NCBI GenBank assembly: GCA_016706545.1
Contig: JADJJK010000042.1
Coordinates: 6,024 to 70,023 of the forward strand
Length of the DNA stretch: 64,000 bases
Direction of reading: 5' to 3'
Source of the DNA: Myxococcales bacterium
GTDB taxonomy: Bacteria; Myxococcota_A; Polyangia; Haliangiales; Haliangiaceae
Below, piece after piece: positions 43,296 to 52,050 of this stretch (positions are counted from its first letter, which is position 1; every line of letters begins with the position of its first letter). A program made the position numbers and the translations under genes. The notes below the pieces were generated by a model. That model saw nothing but the letters and a program-made list of their open reading frames with translations, ran no database searches and was not told the DNA's origin.

Positions 43296-43858
43296 CGGTG
43301 TTCCTCCATCAGATCTCGCAGCTTGGCCAGGCCACGCACGAGATGAGTCTTGGCAGTCGCCATCTCCACGCCCAGCAGCTCGGCGATCTCTGGCACGCCC
43401 AGGTTGTGCCCGTAGCGCAAGACCAGCGCGGTGCGCTGCTGCGCCGAGAGCGAATCGAGCCGCCGCAGCAACGCCGACAGCTCCTGCCTCCCCGCCAGCG
43501 CGGTGTCTGGCGGCGCCGCCTCGGTGCCGTGCATCAGCGCCGCCACGTGCGTCGGCTCCGTGGGCGGCAGCTCGCGTTCCGGATCTTCCCGACGCTCACC
43601 AAACACCAGCCGGCGCAGCTTTCGTCGGCGCAGCGTCCGCAGACACATCGTGGTGACGATCCGCAGAAACCAGGCCGGCGCCGCCACCGGATCTCGAAGG
43701 TCCGAGATGTTCTCGCACGCGCGCACCAGCGCCTCCTGAACGGCCTCCTCGGCCTCGGCGCGGTTGCCGAGCAGATCGTACGCAATCCCGTAGCCGCGCC
43801 GAGCTGGCCCCTGCGCCAGCTCGGACAGCATCTGGCTTCGCGCATCCGAGATGGACAT
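43292..43858 (-). CDS. ECF RNA polymerase sigma factor
   Basis: Extracytoplasmic-function sigma factor of 188 residues. Region 2 covers AYDLLGNRAEAEEAVQEALV and WFLRIVTTMCLRTLRRRK. Region 4 covers LSAQQRTALVLRYGHNLGVP and the helix-turn-helix LLGVEMATAKTHLVRGLAKL. The GGAG 6 bases upstream favours ATG 43858 over ATG 43870. Followed by its anti-sigma factor with a 4-bp overlap. A GGAACC word (43907-43912, minus strand) lies about 50 bp upstream and could be a -35 element for self-activation, but no matching -10 is visible at standard spacing. Confidence 0.88.
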   Translation of the reverse strand: MSISDARSQMLSELAQGPARRGYGIAYDLLGNRAEAEEAVQEALVRACENISDLRDPVAAPAWFLRIVTTMCLRTLRRRKLRRLVFGERREDPERELPPTEPTHVAALMHGTEAAPPDTALAGRQELSALLRRLDSLSAQQRTALVLRYGHNLGVPEIAELLGVEMATAKTHLVRGLAKLRDLMEEHR

Positions 43859-44196
43859 GGTCAGCTCCATCGGTGCGCCCGCGACATGAGTGGTTCTTGG
43901 TTGCACGGTTCCATCCAAGGAGCCCTGCCCCCGTCCGCCGGTGGACACTCCGAAATCAGATCGAGCGCCAGCGCCGAGCCCCGGCCCGCGCCCACGGCGC
44001 CACCCCCGCGAGATCCCAGGGAAAGCGCGCCGCGCCCGTTCTCTTCCCAGCCAGTGAACACCAGGCGATCCAAGGAGTTGCAACCTAGCATGCCAACCGC
44101 GCCCCAGCATCGCACCGAAATCGCGTCGCCCCAATAGCCGCGCGCCGCCAGCTCCGGCCCCCCCAGATGGCTGCCAGCCAGGCTCCCGAAGAGGTA

Positions 44197-45450
44197 CTAA
44201 CGCACCCGGATCGCGTCGGCGATCACCACCGCGCCAGGCGTCTGCCAGCGCGACAGCACCACCCGGTTCCAGCCGGCCGTGAACGCATAGGTGCCGAGCG
44301 GGTTCCACTGGCTGCCAGCCACCCGCTGGTCGCGCGCCACCCGGCCAAGCTCCGCGCCCGCCGCGTCGTAGGCGATGAAGGTCGCCGCGGTCGAGCGGTT
44401 GGCCCCCGCCACCCACCACGCATCGATCGTCCGCGTCCCCGCGCTCGCCAGATAGAAGGAGAACGTCGCCGGCGCCGTGCTCTGCTCGGTCGCCGCCCAG
44501 CGGTACTCCGTGCCGTGGTACCCCGCGGTCGCCGACGTGGAGGTCCACGTCCCCGCGTACTCCACCTTGGCCAGCGCCGCGTCGTTGGCCGCCGGGCTAC
44601 TGTCGATGATGACCGGCGCGCCGCCCCCCACCTTGGTCACCACCGCGCCCGGGTAGTAGTGCTCGACGATCCAGGCGTGCCCCTTGCCGCTCTGGCTGGC
44701 CCAGCGCTGGCTGCCCCACTGGCAGGCGCCGCGCCCATGCCCAAAGCGCGTCTTGCCGGCGCACAGCGAGTCCGAGACGCCCGTCGCCGTCGGGTGCCCG
44801 TTCTCCGCCGAGTACTCCGCGAACACCGGCGCGCCGTTCTTCATCACGAACGACCCCGCCGTCGCCTCCACCGCGGCGTCGGTCACCGCGAAGGTCTCGT
44901 CCTTGTAGACCTGGGAGGCGGTCGTGTCGTCCAGATCTGCGCACGTGTACTTGCCCCCGCTGGTGACCCAGTTCGCGGCGTAGGTCCGGATCACGATGGC
45001 CCCCGCGCGCAGCGACTCGCCGTGCCAGCTCCGGATCCACTCATGCGGCAGCACGCCCCGCACGTAGCGCTCCAGCGGCAACACGTCCACGCGCCCCCGG
45101 CAAGAAGAGGTGGAGCCGTCCAGCCCGCGTCGCCACACCCGGATCGTCGTCGGCGCTTGCCACGCCGCCCCCACCGGGGCTTGCGGCTCTGGCGCGGTCC
45201 CGTCCGCGCGCGCGGCGATCAGCGCCAGCGCCTGCGGCCGCAGATCGCCCGAGACGTCCTCATCGACCTCCACGCCTTGTGACCAGCGCTGCGGTTGCTC
45301 GTACTCCGGCGTACTCTCCGGTGCAGCGGCGCTGGCGCAGCCGACGAGGGGCGCGGTCCCCACCATGCAAACCAGGGGCAGCACGCGAGCCCAGGGCGCG
45401 CCGCGGGAATCAGCAGGTAGCGAGGAGTTGCTTCGAAGTTTCGGGTTCAT
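44197..45450 (-). CDS. SpoIID/LytB-like lipoprotein with golvesin-like C-terminal domain
   Basis: Secreted lipoprotein of 417 residues. ATG 45450 starts a signal with lipobox APLVGCAS. Residues about 85-260 match the SpoIID/LytB fold (VDVLPLERYVRGVLPHEW, GAIVIRTYAANW, YKDETFAVTDAAVEATAG, QWGSQRWASQ). SpoIID proteins cleave or bind denuded peptidoglycan glycan strands. Residues 280-417 match the golvesin/xanthan lyase-like beta domain (VIIDSSPAAND, TIDAWWVAGANRSTAATF, GWNRVVLSRW, ADAIRVR). The fusion would place a glycan-acting domain at the surface with a carbohydrate-binding partner. Divergent from the 2OG-oxygenase-like pair. Confidence 0.8.
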   Translation of the reverse strand: MNPKLRSNSSLPADSRGAPWARVLPLVCMVGTAPLVGCASAAAPESTPEYEQPQRWSQGVEVDEDVSGDLRPQALALIAARADGTAPEPQAPVGAAWQAPTTIRVWRRGLDGSTSSCRGRVDVLPLERYVRGVLPHEWIRSWHGESLRAGAIVIRTYAANWVTSGGKYTCADLDDTTASQVYKDETFAVTDAAVEATAGSFVMKNGAPVFAEYSAENGHPTATGVSDSLCAGKTRFGHGRGACQWGSQRWASQSGKGHAWIVEHYYPGAVVTKVGGGAPVIIDSSPAANDAALAKVEYAGTWTSTSATAGYHGTEYRWAATEQSTAPATFSFYLASAGTRTIDAWWVAGANRSTAATFIAYDAAGAELGRVARDQRVAGSQWNPLGTYAFTAGWNRVVLSRWQTPGAVVIADAIRVR

Positions 45451-45556
45451 GCCCCGCTGCAATGCACGGCGCGGACCACCAACGCCGCCCCGCCCTCTCC
45501 TGCGCTCCTGACCGCGACGTGCGCAGCCAGCAACCCCGCGGTACCTTGGGTGGCGT

Positions 45557-46777
45557 ATGCAGCGAACGGAAGCGCGGATCGTCGAGGACAAGAACGTCCT
45601 GGTCGTCGACTCTCCTTGGCCGGAGCACCAAGCCTCGCTCAAGGACTTCTGCGGCTCGGTGATCGCCGCCGCGGAGCTGCCGGCGCGGCTGGCCGAGCTC
45701 GCAGGCAAGACGGTGTACCTCGGCGGTGACGTCGCCAGGCTCCAGGGGCTCGAGCTCGGCGCGGCCAAGCGGGTGCTGGTCGTGCGCGAGCTCGCGCGCG
45801 GGCACGAGGAGGCCGGCCATCGCTGGCCGGTCGTGGAGGCCGCGCGCCTGCCGATGCTCGTGCGCGGGCTCGGCGTGTACTACCGGCGCTTCTTCGACGC
45901 CAGCGCCGATACCTACCAGCAGATCTGCCGCGAGCACACGTTCCAGACGCTGACGGAGTCCACCAAGCCGGGGACCGCGCACCGCACCGGGATCTATCTC
46001 ACGCCCGTGCAACAAGCCGGGGACGAGCTCCACTTCCGCCTGCTCCGCTGCTCGACGAACCTCTCCGGCCCCACCGAGAACTTCCGCGCCAACGACCGCC
46101 AGCTCGTCGATGCGCTGAACCACGAGGCGGCAGCCGTGTTCGAAGACCAGGCCCCGCTCAATCACGTCCTGGCGCAGCGCTACCACAACACCCGCTCGGC
46201 CACGACGCAGAAGCAGGCCAAGGCCAAGATCTCCGCGCACGCGGACAAGACGAAGGACATGCCTGGCAACGGCATCATGGCCTTCTGCACGTTCTACGAT
46301 CAGCTCGACAAGCTCGGCCCGCTGCCCGATGACCCCTTCGATCGCGGCCATCATGGAATCAGCGGGCTCACCAGGCTGCGGTTTCGCCGCAAGGAGCAGG
46401 CTGGCGAGCGCGCCGCGCCCGGGCTCCCCGACGAGGTCACGCTCACGCTGTACCCCGACTCCGTGTTCTTCATGCCGCTGTCGACCAACCGGCTGTACAC
46501 GCACGAGCTCCAGTCGTCGATGCTCGACGCCGAGCGACTGCCGACCCGCCTGGGGTATGTGGTTCGCTGCTCGAGCGCCGAGGCGGTTCACAAGGAGGGC
46601 CACACGTTCCTCAAGACCAGCGGCGGCCTCGTGAAGCTGGAGCCGCCCACGCCAGAGGGCATGAAGGATCTACGCCAGCTCTACGCGGAGGAGAACAAGA
46701 CCACGGACGTCATCGAATACGGCGATCGATTTCGGTTCAGCATGAATCAAGGCGACTACACCGCGCCACGACTGTAG
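45557..46777 (+). CDS. 2OG-Fe(II) oxygenase-like protein A
   Basis: Cytosolic protein of 406 residues with the facial triad of Fe(II)/2-oxoglutarate oxygenases: His228 and Asp230 in SAHADKTKDM and His316 in STNRLYTHELQSS. The strand IMAFCTFYDQ and the motif PLSTNR recur in the next gene's product (AVFSCYQ, SVDTNR), so the two look related. The first ~150 residues resemble no family I know. It is the first of two genes 2 bp apart. The substrate is unknown; fully conserved ligand residues argue for an active enzyme. Confidence 0.62.
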   Translation: MQRTEARIVEDKNVLVVDSPWPEHQASLKDFCGSVIAAAELPARLAELAGKTVYLGGDVARLQGLELGAAKRVLVVRELARGHEEAGHRWPVVEAARLPMLVRGLGVYYRRFFDASADTYQQICREHTFQTLTESTKPGTAHRTGIYLTPVQQAGDELHFRLLRCSTNLSGPTENFRANDRQLVDALNHEAAAVFEDQAPLNHVLAQRYHNTRSATTQKQAKAKISAHADKTKDMPGNGIMAFCTFYDQLDKLGPLPDDPFDRGHHGISGLTRLRFRRKEQAGERAAPGLPDEVTLTLYPDSVFFMPLSTNRLYTHELQSSMLDAERLPTRLGYVVRCSSAEAVHKEGHTFLKTSGGLVKLEPPTPEGMKDLRQLYAEENKTTDVIEYGDRFRFSMNQGDYTAPRL

Positions 46778-46779
46778 GC

Positions 46780-47544
46780 ATGATGAATGGCTTTCACGTC
46801 TACCCGCTGCCTGCGAAGGACGCCCTCTTCGAAGAGCTCGCCGCGTCCGCGCAGCTCGAGGACGTGGGCAAGGGCAGGCGAGGAGGCGTGCTGACCTTGG
46901 TCGACCAAGCAGGCGTGATCCCGCTGGTCCGCACCACCACCAGCTACCGCGCTCCCGCCCAGCCCTTCGACGCCGCGCACACCAAGCTCGCCCGACAGCT
47001 TCAAGAGCGAGCCGCTCTTCTGACCGCCTTCAACAACGCGCTCATCGAGACGTACACCCGCGAGTACACCACCATGGGCGCTCACTCAGACCAGGCGCTC
47101 GATCTCGAAGAGGGCTCGGCCATCGCGGTGTTCTCCTGCTACCAGCGCCCGGATCTCCCAGGCTCGTTCAGGACGCTGCTCGTCGAGGAGAAGGCGCCTG
47201 GCGAGCGCGCCGCTGCGGTTCCCCTCCTTCACAATCACGTGGTCGTGTTCTCGGTCGATACCAATCGCCGGTTCAAGCACAGGATCGTGCTGTCGCCCGC
47301 CGCGTCGCCGGTCGACAACCCATGGCTCGGCATCACCTTTCGCACGTCCAGGACCTTCCTGCGGTTCTCCGACGAGCACGCCCGCTTCCTGGATGGCTCG
47401 CGCCTGACCTTGGCCGACGACGAAGAGCGACGCCAGTTCCTCCAGCTCCGGCGCCGCGAGAACCAGGAGTCCAACTTCACCTACCCCCGGATTCCGTACA
47501 CCCTCAGCGAGAGCGACCTCTTGCCACCGGCTGGCAGCCGTTGA
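46780..47544 (+). CDS. 2OG-Fe(II) oxygenase-like protein B
   Basis: Protein of 254 residues with triad His102, Asp104 (MGAHSDQALDL) and His167 (DTNRRFKHRIVL), and an Arg after it in LGITFRTSRTF that could bind 2-oxoglutarate. It is shorter than its upstream neighbour but shares AHxD...VFSCY and the TNRxxxH motif. The ATG at 46780 lies 2 bp after the upstream stop, indicating co-translation. Together they form a two-gene oxygenase-like unit of unknown substrate; AlkB-like repair or modification of a small molecule are both open. Confidence 0.65.
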   Translation: MMNGFHVYPLPAKDALFEELAASAQLEDVGKGRRGGVLTLVDQAGVIPLVRTTTSYRAPAQPFDAAHTKLARQLQERAALLTAFNNALIETYTREYTTMGAHSDQALDLEEGSAIAVFSCYQRPDLPGSFRTLLVEEKAPGERAAAVPLLHNHVVVFSVDTNRRFKHRIVLSPAASPVDNPWLGITFRTSRTFLRFSDEHARFLDGSRLTLADDEERRQFLQLRRRENQESNFTYPRIPYTLSESDLLPPAGSR

Positions 47545-47574
47545 GACCTCCTCGCCAGCGCATGCGATGCCCCT

Positions 47575-47607
47575 GGATCGAGGTTGGATCGAGGTTGAAT
47601 CGAGGTT
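47575..47607. repeat. 11-bp tandem repeat, 3 copies
   Basis: G(G/A)ATCGAGGTT three times, 30 bp after the stop of the second oxygenase-like gene. Confidence 0.9.
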
Positions 47608-47667
47608 GACTCCGCGGCTCGCGGCGGGTGACCCTGGACAAAGCCGGCCCGAACTCCAGGAGCGATC

Positions 47668-48576
47668 GTGAGAGAGGAACCAGAGCGCCAGACGACAGAC
47701 GCTGGCGCGGTGCGCGCTGGCCCCGCTTCGCAGTCGGCGCCTGGCAAGCAGACCGCGGTGCAGGCGCGCGCGGCCGAGCCAGCGCCGGGCGACGCGCCGG
47801 CGGGCGCCGCTGGCCCCACCGGCGCGCAACGCGCCGGAGACTGGGACATGAGCCCCGAGCTGCTCTCCGCGATGGGGCTCGCCGGCCACCCAGCAGCAGC
47901 GGCGATCTCGGCCAAGGGCCCGCAGGCCGGCGGTCCGATCTCCGGCCTCGGAGGCGCGGACCGGCTCCGAGAGCTGCAGGCCAAGCCGCCCACCCAGGTC
48001 GCCAACAACATCTCCGATCCGCCGTTTGGCTGGATGTCGGCGTACGAGGTCGTGTTCACCGACACCGAGGTCCAGCTCAAGATCAAGGCCAAGCTCGAGC
48101 CCCAGGCCGGGGTGAGCAAGGACGATCTCCTCGATGTCGGCGCGCGCGCCAGCGACGCGTTTCGCTCGTACTACGACAGCAAGTTCATCCTCACCGACAA
48201 CGCCAACGAGAAGCAGTTCCTGCTCCGCTGCGCGGTCGCGTTCGTCGAGAGCGGCGAGCACTACGCCATCAAGGTCCACCCTGGTGGCAGCGCCAACAGC
48301 AGCGGCAATCGCCGAAAGTGGTTCGTCGGCTGGCCGGGCATCGTGTGCGCCCACGAGCTGGGCCACCAGCTTGGCCTCAAGGACGAGTACATCGACGCCA
48401 AGGCGCCGGACCGCGCCACCGCCAAGTCGCCAGGCGTCCACACCGACAACTCGCTCCTGGGCGACTACGTCACCGAAGGGAAAGACAAGGCAGAGGTCAA
48501 GCTCCGGCACGCCCAGACCATCGCCGGCCACATCGGCGGCGCGTCCGGGCGCGCCTTCACGGTCTCCAAGAAGTGA
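47668..48576 (+). CDS. Putative zinc metalloprotease with disordered N-terminus
   Basis: Protein of 302 residues. Start GTG 47668 has AGGAGC just upstream. Residues 1-50 are Ala/Pro/Gln-rich and disordered, without a signal peptide. The catalytic region has HELGHQLGLKDEY near residue 231, a metzincin-like HExxHxxGxxDE arrangement, and SLLGDY downstream, where such enzymes often have a Met-turn. The low-complexity start followed by a peptidase recalls proteins of contractile-injection (eCIS) loci, but no eCIS structural gene is in the window. The gene end overlaps the next lipoprotein start by 4 bp (GTGA). Confidence 0.68.
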   Translation: MREEPERQTTDAGAVRAGPASQSAPGKQTAVQARAAEPAPGDAPAGAAGPTGAQRAGDWDMSPELLSAMGLAGHPAAAAISAKGPQAGGPISGLGGADRLRELQAKPPTQVANNISDPPFGWMSAYEVVFTDTEVQLKIKAKLEPQAGVSKDDLLDVGARASDAFRSYYDSKFILTDNANEKQFLLRCAVAFVESGEHYAIKVHPGGSANSSGNRRKWFVGWPGIVCAHELGHQLGLKDEYIDAKAPDRATAKSPGVHTDNSLLGDYVTEGKDKAEVKLRHAQTIAGHIGGASGRAFTVSKK

Positions 48577-49202
48577 CCTCCCTCAAGTTCATCGCGACGG
48601 CGCTCGTGGTCGCGCTCGGCGCCACCGCGGCAGGCCCATCCTGCGGACCGAGCGGGACCAGCCGACCGAGCGGGACCAGCGGACCGACCGGGCCGACCGG
48701 GCCGACCGGGACCAGCGGACCGAGCGGGACCAGCGGGCCAAGCCATCCGCCACAGGAGCCAATCGACATGCACCACGAACCGAACCACCAGCTCCTGCAG
48801 GTCAGCGCCGATCCCGCGCTCGAGATCATCATCCGCACCGGCACCCAGCACTGGCAAGACGGCGAGCTCACGCTCACCGTGCGTGGCAACGGCGCTGTCG
48901 AGGTGACCCAGCGCCAGGCCGCGAAGACCGCGTCCTTCGCGGGGACGTTGCCGACCGCCGAGCTCGACGCCTTCGGACGGGCGCTGCACACGCATCGCTT
49001 CACCGCGCCGCGGACCTCCGAGCTGCCGCGCGAGCCCGGAGACACCCCGGTCATGCTGGCGCTGCACCACGACGGCAAGGTCACCTTCGCCGCGCGCATC
49101 TGGAGCGCCGATCGCGACACCGACGCCGACCTCGACGCGATCTTGCGCGCCGCCGAGCGCCTGACCCATCGCGTCAGCGCCGGCAAGCTCGGCCAGCCCT
49201 AG
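48573..49202 (+). CDS. Collagen-like lipoprotein of unknown function
   Basis: Predicted exported protein of 209 residues. GTG 48573 overlaps the protease stop. It has a hydrophobic signal and Cys24 (GATAAGPSC), so it is probably a lipoprotein. Residues 25-58 are Gly-X-Y triplets (GPSGTS, GPTGPT), making a short collagen-like stalk. The C-terminal ~140 residues form a beta-rich domain (LEIIIRTGTQHWQDGELTLT, PVMLALHHDGKVTF) without a recognised family. Overlap with the protease gene suggests the two act together, for example as substrate, inhibitor or anchor. Confidence 0.68.
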   Translation: MTSLKFIATALVVALGATAAGPSCGPSGTSRPSGTSGPTGPTGPTGTSGPSGTSGPSHPPQEPIDMHHEPNHQLLQVSADPALEIIIRTGTQHWQDGELTLTVRGNGAVEVTQRQAAKTASFAGTLPTAELDAFGRALHTHRFTAPRTSELPREPGDTPVMLALHHDGKVTFAARIWSADRDTDADLDAILRAAERLTHRVSAGKLGQP

Positions 49203-49356
49203 CGACAATGCCCCTCACTTAGTGTCTATGAACGCAGATGGCGCTCATATGACAGGCCTCAGCGTGCGCACACTCCGTACGCGAGCCCACGCAGCGTGGC
49301 TGGTGCGTGCCCGCCTCGCAAAACAGCCTCCGGTCGGGTTCTGCCGCGATAAACAA

Positions 49357-51948
49357 CTACAATGGCAGTACAAGATACAACGTACCCGTTCCGTCACACA
49401 GCGAATTTCCAGCATTGACATTAAACCCCTGAGTGGCAAGAAATGCACCCATGGAGTTGTATGTTACTATATTAACCACATTCACGCGTGGTGCATTGTA
49501 AAACTGCAAAACATTGAATCCCCCGCCGTTCGAGTTTGCTGTACCGTTGCTCACGTAACCATTGACAACTCCATTAACAGTAATTGCAATGCGAAAGCGC
49601 AGCGTTGCTGCCACATTGCTGGGGATCGGATTCAAAAAATCGTCGACAAGAAGAATCTGCCGGCTCAAAAAGCATTGATTAAAAAACCAATCAAGATTCC
49701 ATAGCGACAGATGCTTAGCACGGAAGGTAGCTGTAACCTGTTGCCCCCCAGAAAACGATGACGAGATGACTGCCGGCGCTTCGCCTTCGTAGGTCCACTC
49801 ACCAGTGTTCGAATCATTGCTCCAGACCGGGATCATCGATCCGTTCGTGATCGGTGCTCCTGTGACGGGATGGCGCATACCGGGAGGAATGCTGATCGAA
49901 ATCTCCAGGCCCTCTCCACTGAAGTTTTTTGCAGATCGCCCCGCCGTATCGTGAATCTCCACAGACACCATTCCAGCCGATGCAAAACCACCAGAGGTAT
50001 CTCCGCCCGGAGCGCCGTTGACCGTCACATCTAGCCCTCCAGGAAAAGCCAGCAGAGCGTCCTCGCTTCGTGGACTATAGTACGCAAGCTCTGTAGTTAA
50101 CACGCCAGTCAGCAGTTGCCCGCTCGCGTCTGTAACGACTGTCCCTGCTGGAATGACCACAGTCGCAGCCGCCCCCGTCGTGGCATCCGGCGGCGTATTC
50201 ACAGAAACCGTGGCCAGCACTGCGCCGTTTGCCCCAGCGGCCGAAGACGAATCACTTACGAGGCTCACACCAGCGGGAGGCGCTGCCTCGTTGATAACTC
50301 TGGTCGAAAGGGTTGTTGCAGCAGTCGAAGTGATACTTCGCGTCACGCTCGTGCCTGCAATCCCTTCTCCATCAACGACAAAGACAAGCTCCACAGGATT
50401 GACAGGTGACGGAGCCGCGGCGCTTGCAAGCTGCACGGCCAGCGTACCGTTCGTCACTGTAAATGATGTCCGAGGCTGCCCGTTACTATCGCGTACGTAC
50501 TGAGCACCGCGGCCGACGATGTTTACACTGAGGGTGGCTGTGACCGGCTGACTCGTAGCGGCATCAACGAAAGACATCGTGACGCTCGTGGGCGGTGCCG
50601 CGGGCATCGCTAAGTCAACATTGTTGATACCCAACGGCAAGACTGCGACGGAAGCGCTAACGGACTCTCCATTTGCGCTCGCAACCACAGAGTACACCCC
50701 TGGCACCAAATGAGCCCTTAGATAGCCACGTGCTCCAAATCCCGTGTTCGTTACACCCAGCACAGTTCCATTTGCGGTCACCACCGCACCTGACAGCGGA
50801 GCACCGTTTGCACTGAAGACGTTGAACCCAACTGTACCCAGCAAACGCCCTCCAATTACTGCTCTCCGCCGCAGCTCGATTGGGCACGCCTGCGTTGCCG
50901 CTGGAGCTCCAAGCACGATTTGTTGGACGCAGGAGCCAAGAAGCTCCCGCGGGCCCTCTGACACATCCGCAAACGTGAGTGTCACCGTCACTGGCCCATA
51001 CTGCATATTTGCAAACACTACGTCCCCTAAAAAATCCCCACTCGAGCTCTCTGCAATGGTGACCACCTGCTCTTGAAATGCGTTCGTTGGCCCCACAACC
51101 GAAGCCATGACCTCCAAGTCGCTGATGCCACCACTCTCAGCAATGACATCATCCGGCAAGCTAACGGAAAAGGCTGCAGCTCCACCAGCCCGGGAGAATG
51201 AGACTGATGTCTCTCCGGCAAGAGCGACAAGATCCATCTGCAGTGGCTCTCCAGGCGAGATCACGACATTCTCCTGTGTTGCGATCGACCTGCCAATCTG
51301 CAACGATCCGTCATAGAGGCGCAACGCGACAACGTGAGCACCAGAAGGGATTCCGATATAGGCGCTGGTCCTCCCTGTCGCGCGGCTCACCTGATAGATC
51401 GTCTCGAGGCCGTCGTCGATCGACACTCCGATCCGCGGATCTGCAATGTCGTCGAAATCACTGGGGGCGTATTGAAGCCTAAACTCGCCTAAACGAGAAG
51501 CGACTTCTGCTGTGATGTCAGTTGCGCCAATAACTGGCCGGATGGTCATCTGCAGGGCATTTTCGCCATCTCCAATTTCCGCATCTACAGTACCAACATA
51601 CTGCTGCGCCGTTCCAACACTGAGCACCAGAGTGAATCGATAAGCGCCGGGTGCGAGAATCACGTTTCGGTTCGACTCAATCTCCAGAGTCTCCGGATCG
51701 ACATCTACGGACCATGAGAACTCCGCTGTCTCATCTGAGTCCAAATCGTAGACTGTCATCACACCAGCCACGACAGCCTGTGTTGAAATGTCTCCTGCTC
51801 CCGTTATACGAGGTGGCGATTGTGGCAACACCTGCTGCAACCGCCAAGCCGCCGCTTCCATATCAAATGTAACTTCATGCTTCCTCTCAGGCCGGGAGCA
51901 CGAAAACAGAAGAGCAAACCACAAAGACAACATCCACCTTGATTTCAT
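49357..51948 (-). CDS. Large lower-GC lipoprotein with Ig/CARP-like beta domains
   Basis: Secreted lipoprotein of 863 residues. ATG 51948 has AGAGAGG upstream and starts a signal with lipobox LLFSCSRP. The protein is almost all beta: carboxypeptidase-regulatory-like blocks (NVFSANGAPLSGAVVTANG, PPTSVTMSFVDAATSQPVTA) and, near the C-terminus, a segment like those of cartilage-intermediate-layer-type proteins (GLEISISIPPGMRHPVTGAP, TGEWTYEGEAPAVISS). The gene has clearly lower GC than its surroundings (many A/T third positions). It is the second gene of a two-gene low-GC unit. Probably a surface adhesin or structural protein; no enzyme motif. Confidence 0.78.
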   Translation of the reverse strand: MKSRWMLSLWFALLFSCSRPERKHEVTFDMEAAAWRLQQVLPQSPPRITGAGDISTQAVVAGVMTVYDLDSDETAEFSWSVDVDPETLEIESNRNVILAPGAYRFTLVLSVGTAQQYVGTVDAEIGDGENALQMTIRPVIGATDITAEVASRLGEFRLQYAPSDFDDIADPRIGVSIDDGLETIYQVSRATGRTSAYIGIPSGAHVVALRLYDGSLQIGRSIATQENVVISPGEPLQMDLVALAGETSVSFSRAGGAAAFSVSLPDDVIAESGGISDLEVMASVVGPTNAFQEQVVTIAESSSGDFLGDVVFANMQYGPVTVTLTFADVSEGPRELLGSCVQQIVLGAPAATQACPIELRRRAVIGGRLLGTVGFNVFSANGAPLSGAVVTANGTVLGVTNTGFGARGYLRAHLVPGVYSVVASANGESVSASVAVLPLGINNVDLAMPAAPPTSVTMSFVDAATSQPVTATLSVNIVGRGAQYVRDSNGQPRTSFTVTNGTLAVQLASAAAPSPVNPVELVFVVDGEGIAGTSVTRSITSTAATTLSTRVINEAAPPAGVSLVSDSSSAAGANGAVLATVSVNTPPDATTGAAATVVIPAGTVVTDASGQLLTGVLTTELAYYSPRSEDALLAFPGGLDVTVNGAPGGDTSGGFASAGMVSVEIHDTAGRSAKNFSGEGLEISISIPPGMRHPVTGAPITNGSMIPVWSNDSNTGEWTYEGEAPAVISSSFSGGQQVTATFRAKHLSLWNLDWFFNQCFLSRQILLVDDFLNPIPSNVAATLRFRIAITVNGVVNGYVSNGTANSNGGGFNVLQFYNAPRVNVVNIVTYNSMGAFLATQGFNVNAGNSLCDGTGTLYLVLPL

Positions 51949-52050
51949 ACGCACCTCTCTCTGTTGCATGTATTGAAACAGCTTCTACGCCAGAGCAATA
52001 ATAGACAATTGCAGATCGCGCGGACGCGCAGCGCTGCGGTTCGAATTGAT

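Noticed and set aside
43907..43912. Full ECF autoregulatory promoter
   Set aside because: GGAACC is present, but no -10 element of the usual kind is at 15-17 bp spacing.
49222..49704. Plus-strand frame of 160 residues
   Set aside because: Antisense to the C-terminus of the large low-GC lipoprotein; no start signal or family.
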